A DNA stretch of 64,000 nucleotides from Prorocentrum cordatum (GCA_963575745.1 CAUYUJ010005736.1:392755-456754); one strand, 5' to 3'; counted from the stretch's first letter, positions 40,772 through 52,144 are shown. Numbers and translations are program-made. Notes: generated from the letters alone by a model not told the origin.

Positions 40772-41600
40772 ATCATCATTATCATCGTCATCAACGTCAT
40801 CAACATCATCATCATCAGGACACAATCATCATTACCATCATCATGTCAACACCATCATCATCAACATCATCATCATCGCCACCATCACCATCATCACCGG
40901 GACACCATCAACGTCACAACCATCACCAACACCACCATCATCGGGACACCATCATCATCACCATCAGCACCATCGGAACACCACCATCGTCACCATCCCA
41001 TTATCATCATCATGAACAACATCATCAATATCATCAAAGAGACGCCATGATCATTAGCAACATCATCTTCCTCAACATCATCATCATCATCGGGACACCA
41101 TCATCATTGTCACCATCGCCACTACCATCCTCATTATCATCGGGGCACCGTCATCATCATCAACATCAGCATCAGCATCATCACCATCATCGGGCAACCA
41201 TCATCAAGATGATTATCACCAACCCATCATCAACATCATCGTCGGGAGGGACACCATCACTGTCGTCATCACCATCATCGGGGCATCAACATGATCATCA
41301 CCGTCATCAGCAACAGCAGCATCATCAACCTCACCATCGTCATCATCACCGGGACACCATCATCATCATCATCATTATATTCTTCATCATCGTCATCATC
41401 ATACCGTCATCATCTCATCCTCATCAACGGAAACATCACCATCAACACTAGCATCACCAGGACTCCGTCATTCTCACCATCATCATCAGCAACATCATCA
41501 TCAACATCATCATCGTGACACCATCATCATCACCACCATCAACAACATCATCATCAACATCGCCAACATCACCAGCATCATCAACATCATACACTTCTGC
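40772..41600. repeat. CAT/CATCAC microsatellite
   Basis: More than 800 bases of ATC/CAT triplets punctuated by CGGGACACCATC phrases roughly every 40-80 bases. Confidence 0.95.
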
Positions 41601-43299
41601 ACCCGAGCCGGGCAAGGTGGCCGTCGGGGGTGCAGGTTCGGTCGAGGACTTTTCCATTTGAGTTCGTTACATCGTCTACTCCGTCATTGCATGCCCCCTC
41701 TTCTACTTCCACAGCTACATCCTCTTCTGCCTCATCATGTTCTTATTGTTTGCGGTAAACAACGTGCAACATGGTTGGCATGGGACGCGCCCCTGCCCAA
41801 AGTTCCAGTCCAATTACACATGTCCGATGGCCACGACCAACATCAAAAGCATGTGGGACGGAACTTCAGCGGCACATGCAGTTGCGCACATGGAGCATTT
41901 CGGGTCCGGACAAAGTCGAGGTTGCACAATGGGCGTGGCGAAGTGCACTCTCACAGACTCCAGGCGCCCTTCAACTCAGTTGGCTGCTATACTGCATCGT
42001 TGACTCCGCGTTTCCTGCCCAGGGGCCATGCCGCTGGCAGGCGACCAGCGTCGCCCTGCTGACCCATCTCTTGGCAGCGCGCGGCGTGGCCAGGCTCCGA
42101 GCGGCCGCTGCCCGCAAGGGGGTCCCTAAGTGGGCTGCGCGGGCAACCCGGGCCATGCCGCCGGCGTGGCTCGCCCAGCTCGCCGAAGAGCCCACTGGTG
42201 CAGGGTTTGCAGGCCACTTGCAACAACCAGGCCCCTGCCGTCACATCGCGCGCGGGGGGCCTCAGCGCCGTGGCCGCGACGCATGCGCCGAGCAGTCATA
42301 GCGGCTAGTCGATTGGAAGAGCCAATCTGCAACGGAGTGGCCGCGGTGGCTATGGAGCACGGCTGCGCGAACACATCAGGACTTTGCTCCGGCCGGGCGA
42401 CAGCCAAGCACGCCGTCCTAGGTACAGAGTCCTTCGTTGTTCGCTGGGCAGTGTCACGATGATCCCAACCATGACTGCCCCAACTGAGGCCCAAGCGTTT
42501 GCGATTGAGGCCGCAATGATCAGGATGGAGCGCCCCTTGTGCAACCACAAGGAGGTTGTTTCGACTTCTCGGCGCCGTTGCTAAACTTGTCTCCCTGTCA
42601 GGTTCAACGTTGGCCGTCGTTTACGGCCGATTTCGTGGCGACGGGGCAAACGAGACCCTCTTGCCAGCTTGTGGGGCACTGAGCCATCGACCAAAGGGCC
42701 CGATGCTCATCGGCGCCGGGGGTTCCCAGAGCTACGTGGCGTCAACCAGGGCGACCTTCCTTTCAAGGCGCAGCACCGTCTTCATCAAACCCATCGGCAC
42801 GCTACCGCAGAAGTTGCGGGACCGATCTCGCCTTTTTGTCTGCAACACACTGCGGTTTTCGTTGCGCTCATGACCACGAAAGGCCCCCCAGTTTCAGATT
42901 CCCAAATGGCGGCGTGGGGATCCGGCATTCTTCCTGTATCGGGCGATGGACGTGGCCAACCTGGTGCTCCAGACTCCCTCGCGCCGTAGTACGGCCCGTC
43001 GCAACATTAACTTTCGGTTGAAATCGATTGGGTTGACTCTCTACGTGCCCTCATTTCGGATTCCAGGTGGCCTGGCGCTGGGGAGGGCACGCAAGCCTGT
43101 CCGTTCAGTCGTCTCCTCGTCCGCCAACCAGATGCGGTGCGCCCCAGCGCGGGCATGGTATTTACGCCATCTGGTCATACAGAATACCAAACAAAGAACA
43201 TGGAGCGATCGTATGAATTCCAACAAAACGTTCCGGGATGCCAAATCAATATTCCAGAATATGTTCAGAGGAATGCCCCAGCAATTCCCCGGATAATTA
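41601..43299 (+). other. Unassigned region 5' of the YVDD-type RT
   Basis: Possibly the upstream part of the retroelement at 43300-44968. Plus-strand frames such as 41771-42301 have mixed composition (WAARATRAMPPAWLAQLAEE) but no recognised motif and are broken. Confidence 0.35.
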
Positions 43300-44968
43300 T
43301 GCAGGTGGCAAGGGCCGTGGCGCTTGGAAGCGTGGCCCCAAGAACGGGCCCTTCGACGTGAGCTACACCGGGAATGGAGATCCCGGCTACTTTTGCCCGG
43401 GCGTCTTCGGGCCCAGGGGGGAAAGCAGCTTCGCGACGCAGCGCTTCGATTCAACCTTCCACCCCAGCCCGCGGAATGCGCCAAGTTCGAAATTGATGTG
43501 GCTGGAGTTCTTGAGCTTGCGCCCAGCGAGGTGCGTCTAGCAGACGATCGGGCGGCCAATTTGTGGTGGACAGGCAGGGCTGATGAACTCGCCGCCTCCC
43601 TCGAGACTGCAATCGTGAACGACCCGATTTGGCAGCACCAACCGTCGATGACAAAAGAGGAAGCACGCACGAAGGAGATTGCTAAAGCAAAGTTGGGGAT
43701 CCCCTCTTTCTTGGGCCATCTACTGCGCAACAACTGCCAGCGATTTGTACGTCAAATTCCCAATGGAATCATCAATATCAAACGCAAGTGCTTTCGAGCT
43801 GATGGCTTTCGGACGCGTTCGAAGCTTGGGCACAGTTGCTTCAGAAGAATAACCGACGGGGCGGGATGCATTTGGAAACGCGGGTGGAAGATCCTAGCCC
43901 GGGGGGTTCGGGGGGCCCTTCAACAAGCTGGCGTTCCCCAGGAAGTTTGGAGCATGAAGGCCGTTGGTGCTGCACTGCGTGATCTCCAAGACGAGGTCTG
44001 CGCGCCCGCCGCACATAGGTGTCTCTGGGTGTTGCGCCCCTCTTCTCGGAGAGCTGAGTGCGGTCGTCGCTGACGCCGACCAAGCATTCGAAGCTTGTTG
44101 TGCTGAAGACATTGCAGGCCTGTGGCGCGACGCGGAAGGAGCACACCGAGCGAGATGCCACAGCAATGCGATCTTGGTGCGCAAGGGGCCTCAAGAGCGG
44201 GTCCGAATGGCCGCGCAAGGATTCGGAAATGGTTGGTGGCATCTTCCCCTCTCTGTCATGGCCCGGGCACTCATTGCTTTGACCTTGATGACCGTCGTCC
44301 TCGCCGTCGGCCGCCAGTACGTCCTGCAAGGCATCTGCATCAGGGGGGCGATGTCCTCGGCACCAGTCGCGTTCTCATTGGGGGGACAGGAACATCGATG
44401 GTTCGATATCGGAGGTCATCGGCGCCTTGGCTTTCCCTAGGCCCTGGACCCGTTCGAACCTACATCTCGTGGCGCAGGTATGTAGACGACTGCGTTGCAA
44501 TTTCCAAGTGCTTTTGCAGCGAGTGTGTTCTGGTCTTCCTGCACGGGGCATTCTCCCTCACAATATCTCCTGTGGCACTTAGTGGACCTCAACGGGGTGT
44601 TGAAGGGGCTCGCAAGAAGGGAGAATGGCTGGATGTAGAAATCTGGATTCGAGGCCAATCTCTGCTGTGGCTGCCTCGCAATCTCAACCGTGCATGGGTA
44701 TGTGGCCGGGGACCACGCGACAAGCGCACTATCCTACCCTGGATCGGCCGCCCTCCGCCAGGCCCAGGTCTTGGCTCGTATTTTCTGGGGCCGTCAGCTG
44801 GGGTCCCGCGCAGACGAAATCAGTGTCTGGGTGCTGGAACTAATCATGGAGTACCACAATTCCGGCTATCCTCTCAGGTTCTTGCGGGCACACGTATACA
44901 GCCTTCCGAAGTCCCTTGTGGCTCAAGCCACGCGTGCAGTCGTCCGCCGACCCTTTGTGGGTCTCTAG
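43300..44968 (+). pseudogene. Broken YVDD-type reverse transcriptase (Penelope-like or related)
   Basis: The motifs lie in order on the plus strand but in three frames. VVADADQAFEAC is motif A (~44069). QGICIRGAMSSAPVAFSLGG then QEHRW is motif B (~44339). RRYVDDCVAISK is motif C (YVDD at 44479-44490). EWLDVEIWI and NRAWVCGRGPRDK follow, and the C-terminus is RIFWGRQLGSRADEISVWVL to VRRPFVGL at 44968. Upstream, RLADDRAANLWWTGRADELA and FLGHLLRNN fit its N-terminal part. The RGxxMSS...E motif B and RYVDD motif C differ from the two LINEs and resemble Penelope-type RT; no GIY-YIG nuclease was seen. At least two frameshifts disable it. Confidence 0.6.
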
Positions 44969-45029
44969 GCGCGTGAGATCGCCCCCCCCCCATAACCCTC
45001 CCCCCGTGACCCCAAACCGGAGATTCGAC

Positions 45030-46235
45030 CCTCCCCCCTCGCCCCGGACGAGCGCACCACGAGGCTTTTCCGGGCCCAAGAGGGCGGAAAGACGGGCCAA
45101 GAAGGCCCCAAGAGGCCTCCAAGACGGCCCACGAGGGCCCCGAGACGCCAAACGAGCGCTCCAAGACGCCCAAGATGGCCCAATGACGGGCAAAATGGCT
45201 TCCTAGACGCCCCAAGAGGACCCCACGAGGCCCCAACAGGCCTCCAAGATGCGTCCCAAGAGGGTCCCTGGCCGCAAAAATGGGCCCATGCCACAAATTC
45301 GCCTTCTGGGCTTTCCGATGCTCCCAGACGGCCCAAGAGGCCCGCAAGACCGCCCCAAAACGGCCCAAGAAACCGCCAAAAGGGCCCCAAGATAGCCGAA
45401 GAGGGCCCCAAGACGGCCCAACAGGCGTCCAAAACGGCCCTAGAGGGCCACGAAGACGGCCCCAAGAGAGTTCCAGGAGCGCTCCAAGTGGCCTTCAAGA
45501 GAGCTCAATATGGTCCCAGACGGTCCAAGAGCGATCAAAGACACCGAAGATGGCCTCCAGACGGCCCAAGATGCCCCCAAGAGGCCCCAAGAGGCATCCA
45601 AAATGCGTCCCCGGGGAGCTCTAGACGCAAAAATTGGCCCGCTCCCTCCGCAAAGAGCACATGTTTCACAACGTCGCCTTTTCGGTTTTCCGACGCTCCC
45701 AGACGGCCCAAGAGGCCCCCAAGACCGCCCCAAGACGGCCCAAGAAGCCTCCAACAGGGCCCCAAGACAGCCCAAGAGGGCCCCAAGACGGCTCAAGAGG
45801 CGCCGAAGACGGCCCAAGAGAGCCCCGAAGACGGCCCCAAGAGCGCTCCAGGAGCGTTCCAAGTGGCTCCCAAGAGAACTCAACATGGCCCCACACGGTC
45901 CAAGAGCGAGATGGCCTCCAGATGGCCCAAGACGCCCCCAAGAGGCCTCCAATATGCGCCCCAAGAGGGTCCCCATACGCAGAAGTTTGCTCACTCCCTC
46001 AGTAAAACATTTTTGTTTCCACAAATTCGCCTCGTGGGCTTTCCGACGCTCCAAGACGGCCCAAAAGGCCCCGAATACCGCCCCAAGACGGCCCAAGAGG
46101 CCCCCAAGACGGCCCTACGACGGCCCAAGATGGCCCTACGACGGCCCAAAAGGCCCCCAAGACGGCCCAAGAAGGCTCCAAGACGGCACCGAGAGGGGCC
46201 CAAGAGGGCCACCAAACATTCTAAAATCTAGCGTT
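45030..46235. repeat. Degenerate CCCAAGACGG repeat with ~360 bp higher-order units (locus b)
   Basis: 9-12 bp units of CCCAAGACGGCCCAAGAGGC type make up ~300 bp blocks. Each block is followed by a ~60 bp non-repeat spacer containing GGGCTTTCCGACGCTCC (45308-45324, 45683-45699, 46036-46052). Spacing of 375 and 353 bases gives three higher-order units. Frames reading LGRLGAVLGPSW are compositional. Confidence 0.85.
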
Positions 46236-47049
46236 CCGCCCCCACGAGCCCCAGGGGGCCCCAAGAGTGCCCCAAGAGGCTCCCAGGAGGCCCCCAAAAG
46301 ACCCCCAGACGCTTCCGTTTTGCGAGCCGCGAAGCCAACTGCAATGCACCCCGCGCATACAGCCTTACTCTTCCACGCGAAGTGCTCCCTATCTTGCTCG
46401 GCGCGAATGTGCTGCTGCCGCGCGAACTGTTTCGTGCGCGCTGCGAACGTCAACAGCCTCTTCACCCGTTTCGACTCATCTGCCACATCTTTCGCGGTGA
46501 TGCCTGCTGATCACATCTTGCGCACACCACTCTTGCTCCTCTCGTTTTCCGGTGGTCCTCCACTTGGTTGCGGGTCGAAAGGCCGACCTCCCAGAAGGAC
46601 ACCCCGCACCCGGGTGCACAGCACGCAAGGCGCTCGCAAAAAAACGCCCCAGACCACCAGCATCACGCAAACATTTGGACACCCTACGTATCTGCCACCA
46701 CCCGCGCGCGACACCGCACCCTCACACAAGACGCCGCTGGCCAGAAACTCCTGGCCTCGCAACGCTCACAGAAGGGGTCGGCGGATGTGGCGTAAGCCTG
46801 TAGAATCCACGTCCGGAAGTGATGTGTTGCCGGAGGCAGGTCGCGCAGCGGAGCGGAAGCCCTAATGCAATGGATCCAATGTGTCCAATGCTTGCATTAT
46901 TGCCACGTATTGTTTTGTGTTATATTATTATGTCTCCCCCCTAACCCCCCCCCAGCGCCACGCCACATCCACCGACCCAGGGTGACGACCCCCTCCTGGG
47001 GCTCAAAAACCTAGCAAAACCGATGGACAATCTATGATTTGGGCATGTT
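46236..47049. other. Unassigned spacer
   Basis: No domain recognised. AT-rich around 46865-46945, followed by C runs. Confidence 0.4.
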
Positions 47050-47690
47050 GGCCCTCTCGGGGGCCCAACAGGGCCTCTTGGGGGTCCAACAGGGCCTCAT
47101 GACGGCTCCAGATGGCCCCAAGACGGGCCAAGACGGCCCTAAGACGGCCCAAAAAGCCCCCAAGACGCCCCAAGAGGGCCCCAATAGGACACCCAAGAGC
47201 GCCTCCAGAAGCCAAAATCATGAATTTTCCCGAGGGTTTTGAACCATTGAAACGTTCTCGCCTAGTTCGACCCTCAGAGGCCCAGGACGGCCGAAGCAGC
47301 CTCCAAAATGGCCCCAAGACAGCTCAAGAAGCCCTCAAAAGGGCCCCAAGACGGCCCAAGAGGGCCCCAATACGGCCCCCAAGACGCCCCAAGAGGCCCC
47401 CAAGACGGCCCAAGAGGACCCCAAGAGAGCCCCAATGCGGCCTCTACAGGCCCCCAAGACGGCCTCCGAGCGGACCAGACAGCGCAAGAGCGCATCAAGA
47501 CGGCCCAAGACGCCCCCACGGGGATCTGAGAGGCCCCCAAGAAGCCCCCCAGAAACCCCCCAGAGGCCTCCAAAAGGTCCCCAAGAAATTTAAATCGCCC
47601 CAGGACGGTCCAAAACGCCCCGAAGAGACCCCCAGGAGGCCCCCAACAGGCCCCCCCCCATCCCAAAGGACCCCAGGAATCCTCCAAACG
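47050..47690. repeat. Degenerate CCCAAGACGG repeat (locus c)
   Basis: Same family as 45030-46235, with one diverged spacer at 47215-47275 and a right end CCTCCAAACGACTGGATAGT matching the end of the locus at 50680-51235. Confidence 0.85.
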
Positions 47691-47705
47691 ACTGGATAGT
47701 AAATG

Positions 47706-47812
47706 CTCGAAAAGGGATGCAAACGACGAAAAAAGGATGTCAACGACAAAAAGGGCCTCAAAGGAACTCACACAACGATAACGAACTCGAAGGCACTACG
47801 ACGACGAAAAAA
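47706..47812. repeat. ACGACGAAAAGG segment, copy of 50199-50305
   Basis: Shares GGAACTCACACAACGRTAAC and TCGAAGGCACTACGACGACG with the downstream copy, in the same orientation. Confidence 0.85.
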
Positions 47813-47984
47813 TTATCCCGGCAAAGCAACCTAACAGCGATGTGTAGAAGCATATCTGAAAGCATTCCCCTTAAGATTCAGATGAAAATCCAGTTGTCGA
47901 ATTCTGCTGTTCTCGCAGTCGTAGTCGCATTCGCGATGACAGTCGCAGCGGCAACGGCAGTCGCAGTCACAGCCTCAGCCTCAG
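47813..47984. other. Unassigned spacer
   Basis: Contains GCAGTCGTAGTCGCATTCGC-type short repeats at the right. Nothing else recognised. Confidence 0.4.
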
Positions 47985-48740
47985 CCTGCCTCCTCCTCCT
48001 CCTCCTCTTTCTCCTGCTCCTCCTCCTCCTCCTCCTCCTCCTCCTCTTCCTCCTGCTCGTCCTCGTTCTCGTCCTCCTCGTCTTGCTCGTCCTCCTCCTC
48101 CTGGTGCTCCTCCTCCTCCTCCTCCTCCTCCTCCTCCTCCTCCTGGTGGTCCTCGTTCTCCTCCTCCTGGTGCTCTCCCCCCCCCTCCTCCTCCTCGTCC
48201 TCCTCCTCCTCCTCCTCCTCGTCCTCCTCCTCCTCTCCTCCTCCTCCTCCTCCTCCTCCTCCTCCTCCTGGTAGTCCTCCCCCTCCCCTCCTCCTCCTCC
48301 TCTTCCCGTCTCGTTCTCGTCCTCCTCCTCCTCCTCCTCCTCCTGGTGTTCTCTCCTCCTCCTCCTCCTCCTCCTCCTCCTCCTCCTCCTCCTCCTCCTG
48401 GTGGTCCTCGTTCTCCTCCTCCTGGTACTCTCCCCCCCCCTCCTCCTCCTCCTCCTCGTCCTCGTCCTCCTCCTCCTCCTCCTCCTCTTCCTCCTCCTCC
48501 TCCTCCTCCTCCTCCTCCTCCTCCTCCTCCTCCTGGTACTCCTCCCCCTCCCCTCCTCCTCCTCCTCCTCCTCCTCTTCCTGGTCGTCCTCCTCCTCCTG
48601 GTCGTCCTCCTCCTCCTGCTCGTCCTCCTCCTCCTCCTGCTCGTCCTTCTTCTCCTGCTCCTCCTGCTCCTCGTCCTGCTCCTGCTCGTCCTCGTCCTCC
48701 TGGTCTTGCTCGTCCTCCTCCTCGTCGTGCTCTTGCCCCT
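47985..48740. repeat. ~750 bp TCC/CTCCTG polypyrimidine tract
   Basis: Nearly uninterrupted CCT units with TCG and TGG interruptions. The minus strand is correspondingly purine-only for long runs. Confidence 0.97.
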
Positions 48741-48741
48741 G

Positions 48742-49325
48742 CTGAAAATGTGGCCCAGGAATCGGAGTTCTGGGAAGTCGAAAAGCACGAAGTTGCCTAC
48801 AGTTCGCTACGGGCATTCAAAATGTGGCCCGGGAATGGAGTTCTGGGAACTCGAAGAGCACGAAGTGGCCTACAGTTGGCTCCGGGCATTCAAAATGTGG
48901 CCCGGGAATGGAGTTCTGGGAACTCGAAGAGCACGAAGTGGCCTACAGTTGGCTCCGGGCATTCAAAATGTGGCCCGGGAATGGAGTTCTGGGAACTCGA
49001 AGAGCACGAAGTGGCCTACAGTTGGCTCCGGGCATTCAAAATGTGGCCCGGGAATGGAGTTCTGGGAAGTCGAAGAGCACGAAGTGGCCTACAGTTGGCT
49101 CCGGGCATCCAAAATGTGGCCCGGGAATGGAGTTCTGGGAAGTCGAAGAGCACGAAGTGTGTGACTGTTGCATCCGGCCCTCCAGAATGTGGCCCGGGAA
49201 TGGAGTTCTGGGAACTCGAAGAGCACGAAGTGTGTGACTGTTGCATCCGGGTATTGAGAATGTGGCCTGGGAATGGAGTTCTGGGAAGTCGAAGAGCACG
49301 AAGTGTGTGACTGTTGGTGAAAAAC
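48742..49325. repeat. 73 bp tandem array, eight units
   Basis: Units begin at 48742, 48815, 48888, 48961, 49034, 49107, 49180 and 49253 and read ATTCAAAATGTGGCCCGGGA, ATGGAGTTCTGGGAACTCGA, AGAGCACGAAGTGGCC. Exact 73-base spacing is kept. Later units switch CTACAGTTGGCTCC to GTGACTGTTGCATCC. Confidence 0.95.
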
Positions 49326-49440
49326 GAGCCCGGCACCTGCCGCCCGGCAACTCCCAACACCTGCCCGGACCCCTCTGTGGAGTGATCTGCTGCTCTCTTT
49401 TGATCCCACTAGAAACCTATCAGTCTTCGCTGTTAGGTAA

Positions 49441-50640
49441 CATAGCAAGAATTGCAACAACACACAACTACGGAAAAGGGACTCAAACAACGAAAAAAGA
49501 AAAAAGGAAGCGAGATCGACGAACGAACGAAAAGGGACTCGCACGACAAAGCGGGGCACCAAGGGACTCAGCTAACAAACAGGGACGACGGGAAACGAAC
49601 AGGGACTCGAACGATGAAAAGGGACTCGAACGACGAAAAGGGACTAACAGGGACTGAAACGACGAACAGTCACCGGAACGCACGCAGTGGACGGAAATGA
49701 CATAAACACCGAATGGTGCAAACTATAACAACAAAAAGGGACTGAAGCAAGCATGAGAGACGACAACCACGAAAAGGAGTCCATGCGACGAAAAGGAACG
49801 TTAACGACGAAAAGGGACTCAGAGGAACTGAAACGACGATAAGGGACACGAAGACATAAGAACGACGAAAAGGACACAGCAGCGACTGCAAGAGAATGAG
49901 ACGACGACAAGGGATTCAAACATCCAAAAGGAACAACATGAGAAAAGATCGACGAAAGGACCCAGAGGGACTCGCACGAGCAAGCGGGGGAAAAAGGGAC
50001 TGAGGCAACAAACAAGGACGACGACAACGAAAAGGGACTCGAACGACGAAAAGGGACTCGAACGACGATCAGGAATTAAGAATGACCGACGCGACGAAAA
50101 GCCACCAGAACGACCTAAAAGGACGAACCTAATATCACGGGGAATGAAAAGGTACCACAACGACAAAAAGGGACTCAAGCAACAGACAAGGACGACAACG
50201 ACGAAAAGGAATGCAAACGACGACAAAAGGATGTTAACGACGAAGAGGGACTCACAGGAACTCACACAACGGTAACGGACTCGAAGGCACTACGACGACG
50301 AAAAAACATAACAGAAACTGCAACAACACACAACTACAGAAAAGGGTATCAAACAACGAGAAGGGACAACAGGAAACAAGATCGACGAACGAACGAAAAG
50401 GGGCTCGCACGACAAAGCGGGGCACCAAGGGACTCAGCCAACAAACAGGGACGACAGGAGACGAAAGAGACTCGAACGATGAAAAGGGACTCGAACGACG
50501 AATAGGGACTAAAAGAGACCGAAGCGACGAAACGCCACCATGACGCACGCGGTGGGCGGAAATGACATAACACCGAATGGTGGAAACTACTTCAACACAC
50601 AGGGACTGAAGCAAGAAAAAGTGACGACGTACACGATAAG
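49441..50640. repeat. GGGACTCGAACGACGAAAA minisatellite with internal ~862 bp duplication
   Basis: Units of ~19 bases (GACGAAAAGGGACTCGAAC) alternate with unique phrases. 49441-49750 is repeated at 50303-50615: GCAACAACACACAACTAC, GATCGACGAACGAACGAAAA, CGACAAAGCGGGGCACCAAG and GGAAATGACATAA appear in both in the same order. Confidence 0.9.
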
Positions 50641-50679
50641 AGATTCGAGGATAAGCGAAGTCGAAGAATTTGGCCTCTT

Positions 50680-51240
50680 GAGCCTCCTAGGAGTCCGAGC
50701 GGGCCTCAAGACAGCCAAAAAAGGTTTCAAGACAGCTTAAGACGACCTCGAGCCGGCCATAAATAGCCTCAAAACCGCCCAGAAGCCCCCGAAATCGCCC
50801 CAGAGAGCCTCCTGGGGACTCCCACGAGCGCCTGCTGAAGCGAAACACATCGATTTCCCATCGGTACTTGATACGTCTTCGCGTTCTCACATTTTTTAGC
50901 TCTCGGGGGCTCGTAAAGGCCCAAGAAGCCTCCAAGATGGCCCTGGCACGGTCGAACAAACCCCAAGACGGCCCACGAGCTTCTCAATTGCCAAATGAGG
51001 CCCCAAAGCCGGTCCCAGAGGAACTCAACACGGCCCAAGACGACCCCAAGAGAGCTCTGAGCAGCCCCGAGAAGCCCCAAGACCACCTCCGAAGAAGCCA
51101 AACGGCGAAAGAGCGCCCCAAGACAACCCAAGAAATTCTGAAAAGCCCCGAAGAGGTTCCAAACAAGCCCCAAGATGCCCGCAAGAAGCCTCCACAAGAC
51201 CCCCAAGAGCTCCCAGGACACTCCGAAACGACTGGACTGT
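50680..51240. repeat. Degenerate CCCAAGACGG repeat (locus d)
   Basis: Same family as 45030-46235, with one spacer at about 50830-50920. Ends CTCCGAAACGACTGGACTGT, like the locus at 47050-47690. Confidence 0.85.
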
Positions 51241-51340
51241 ACGTGCTCCGGACGTGCACCCCGCGAAGCGAGAGGAATCCCTTGTGGCTCACACCACGCG
51301 TGCAGTCGTCCGTGAGTTCATCGACCAGCAGTGCAGCACC

Positions 51341-52144
51341 ATGGGACAATGGAGGACTCCACCGCCCGGTCGCATTGGCCAGTGGGGTCACCAGAAAAAT
51401 TGGCGCAAGGACCGAGATCGTGACAGAGACCAGGCCCGCGATCGAGACCGTGACAGGGACCAGGACCGCCGGCGCCGCGACTCACCTTCGTCTGCTTCCA
51501 GGTCGGCCAGCCGCAAGGACAGCCGGCGCCGGGACCGCTCGGATAGGGCAACCTCGGTGGAGCGGGCCCAGAGGAGGCTATACGAGATCGATCCGAAGTA
51601 CCGGGCGTCGGTCGACAAGGAGCGCCAAGAGGAGGAGGAGGAGCGCTGCGCCAAGCAGGGCGCGGCGCTGGCCCGCCTCTTGGGCCAGAAGCTCGATTCC
51701 CTCATCGAGGGGCAGCAGAGGGCGGGCAGCGCGGCCAGCAGTGGCCATAGCGGATCCGCCGCCCCCCTCCAGCTGCCAGCCGGAGAAGCGACCACCCTCT
51801 CGCCTGCGGCGCTCCAGCAGATCGCCGACGCAGTCACCGCCAAGATCGGGGCCAAGAGCCGCGAGGACGACGAGCCCGACGGCGCGAAGACGCCCCCGGC
51901 GGAGCTCACGACTGCACAGGCGGAGTGGTTGCAGTCGGTGCTCTCCGGCCCCGAGGTGAAGAAGCCGCTTGTCCTGCCGAACAAGAACGTGTCCACCGCC
52001 ACGGCCGAGATCAAGAACCGCCTCGCGGACCACCCCTTCAACCTGAAGGTCAACGAGTTTTACAAGAAGCACATCGGGACCGCGCCGCCGCACGACCTGG
52101 CCAAGAGGGCCAAATCACTGGCGGAGTGGGTGGCTCTCAACTGA
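51341..52144 (+). CDS. Gag/ORF1-like protein, probably of a retroelement
   Basis: An intact 267-residue protein. ATG at 51341 (CAGCACCATGGGA context) is preferred; the frame is open further 5' but that part matches the 3' coding end of the RT at 43300-44968. Layout: Gln/Gly/Trp-rich N-terminus (MGQWRTPPPGRIGQWGHQKN), an RD-repeat (KDRDRDRDQARDRDRDRDQD, residues ~27-50), an RS-rich stretch, a Glu/Arg helix with AALARLLGQKLDSLI, an Ala/Ser linker, and a conserved-looking C-terminus (EWLQSVLSGPEVKKPLVLPN to AKSLAEWVALN). Basic RD/RS regions suggest nucleic-acid binding. No catalytic domain. It could instead be a cellular RNA-binding protein. Confidence 0.5.
   Translation: MGQWRTPPPGRIGQWGHQKNWRKDRDRDRDQARDRDRDRDQDRRRRDSPSSASRSASRKDSRRRDRSDRATSVERAQRRLYEIDPKYRASVDKERQEEEEERCAKQGAALARLLGQKLDSLIEGQQRAGSAASSGHSGSAAPLQLPAGEATTLSPAALQQIADAVTAKIGAKSREDDEPDGAKTPPAELTTAQAEWLQSVLSGPEVKKPLVLPNKNVSTATAEIKNRLADHPFNLKVNEFYKKHIGTAPPHDLAKRAKSLAEWVALN

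Noticed and set aside
40334-41050. Ser/Leu/Ile-rich plus-strand frame
   Set aside because: It reads the TCTCACTATCGA minisatellite and the CAT tract.
44918-44951. GTGGCTCAAGCCAC as a leader fragment
   Set aside because: It is a self-complementary sequence within RT coding sequence and is conserved at 51279 as GTGGCTCACACCAC, so it has another explanation.
45488-46865. 451-residue plus-strand frame and opposite Trp/Gly/Leu-rich frames
   Set aside because: They read the degenerate CCCAAGACGG repeat; the same peptide style appears at every locus of that repeat.
47878-48816. 312-residue Glu/Arg-rich minus-strand frame
   Set aside because: It is the complement of the TCC tract; composition is entirely set by the repeat.
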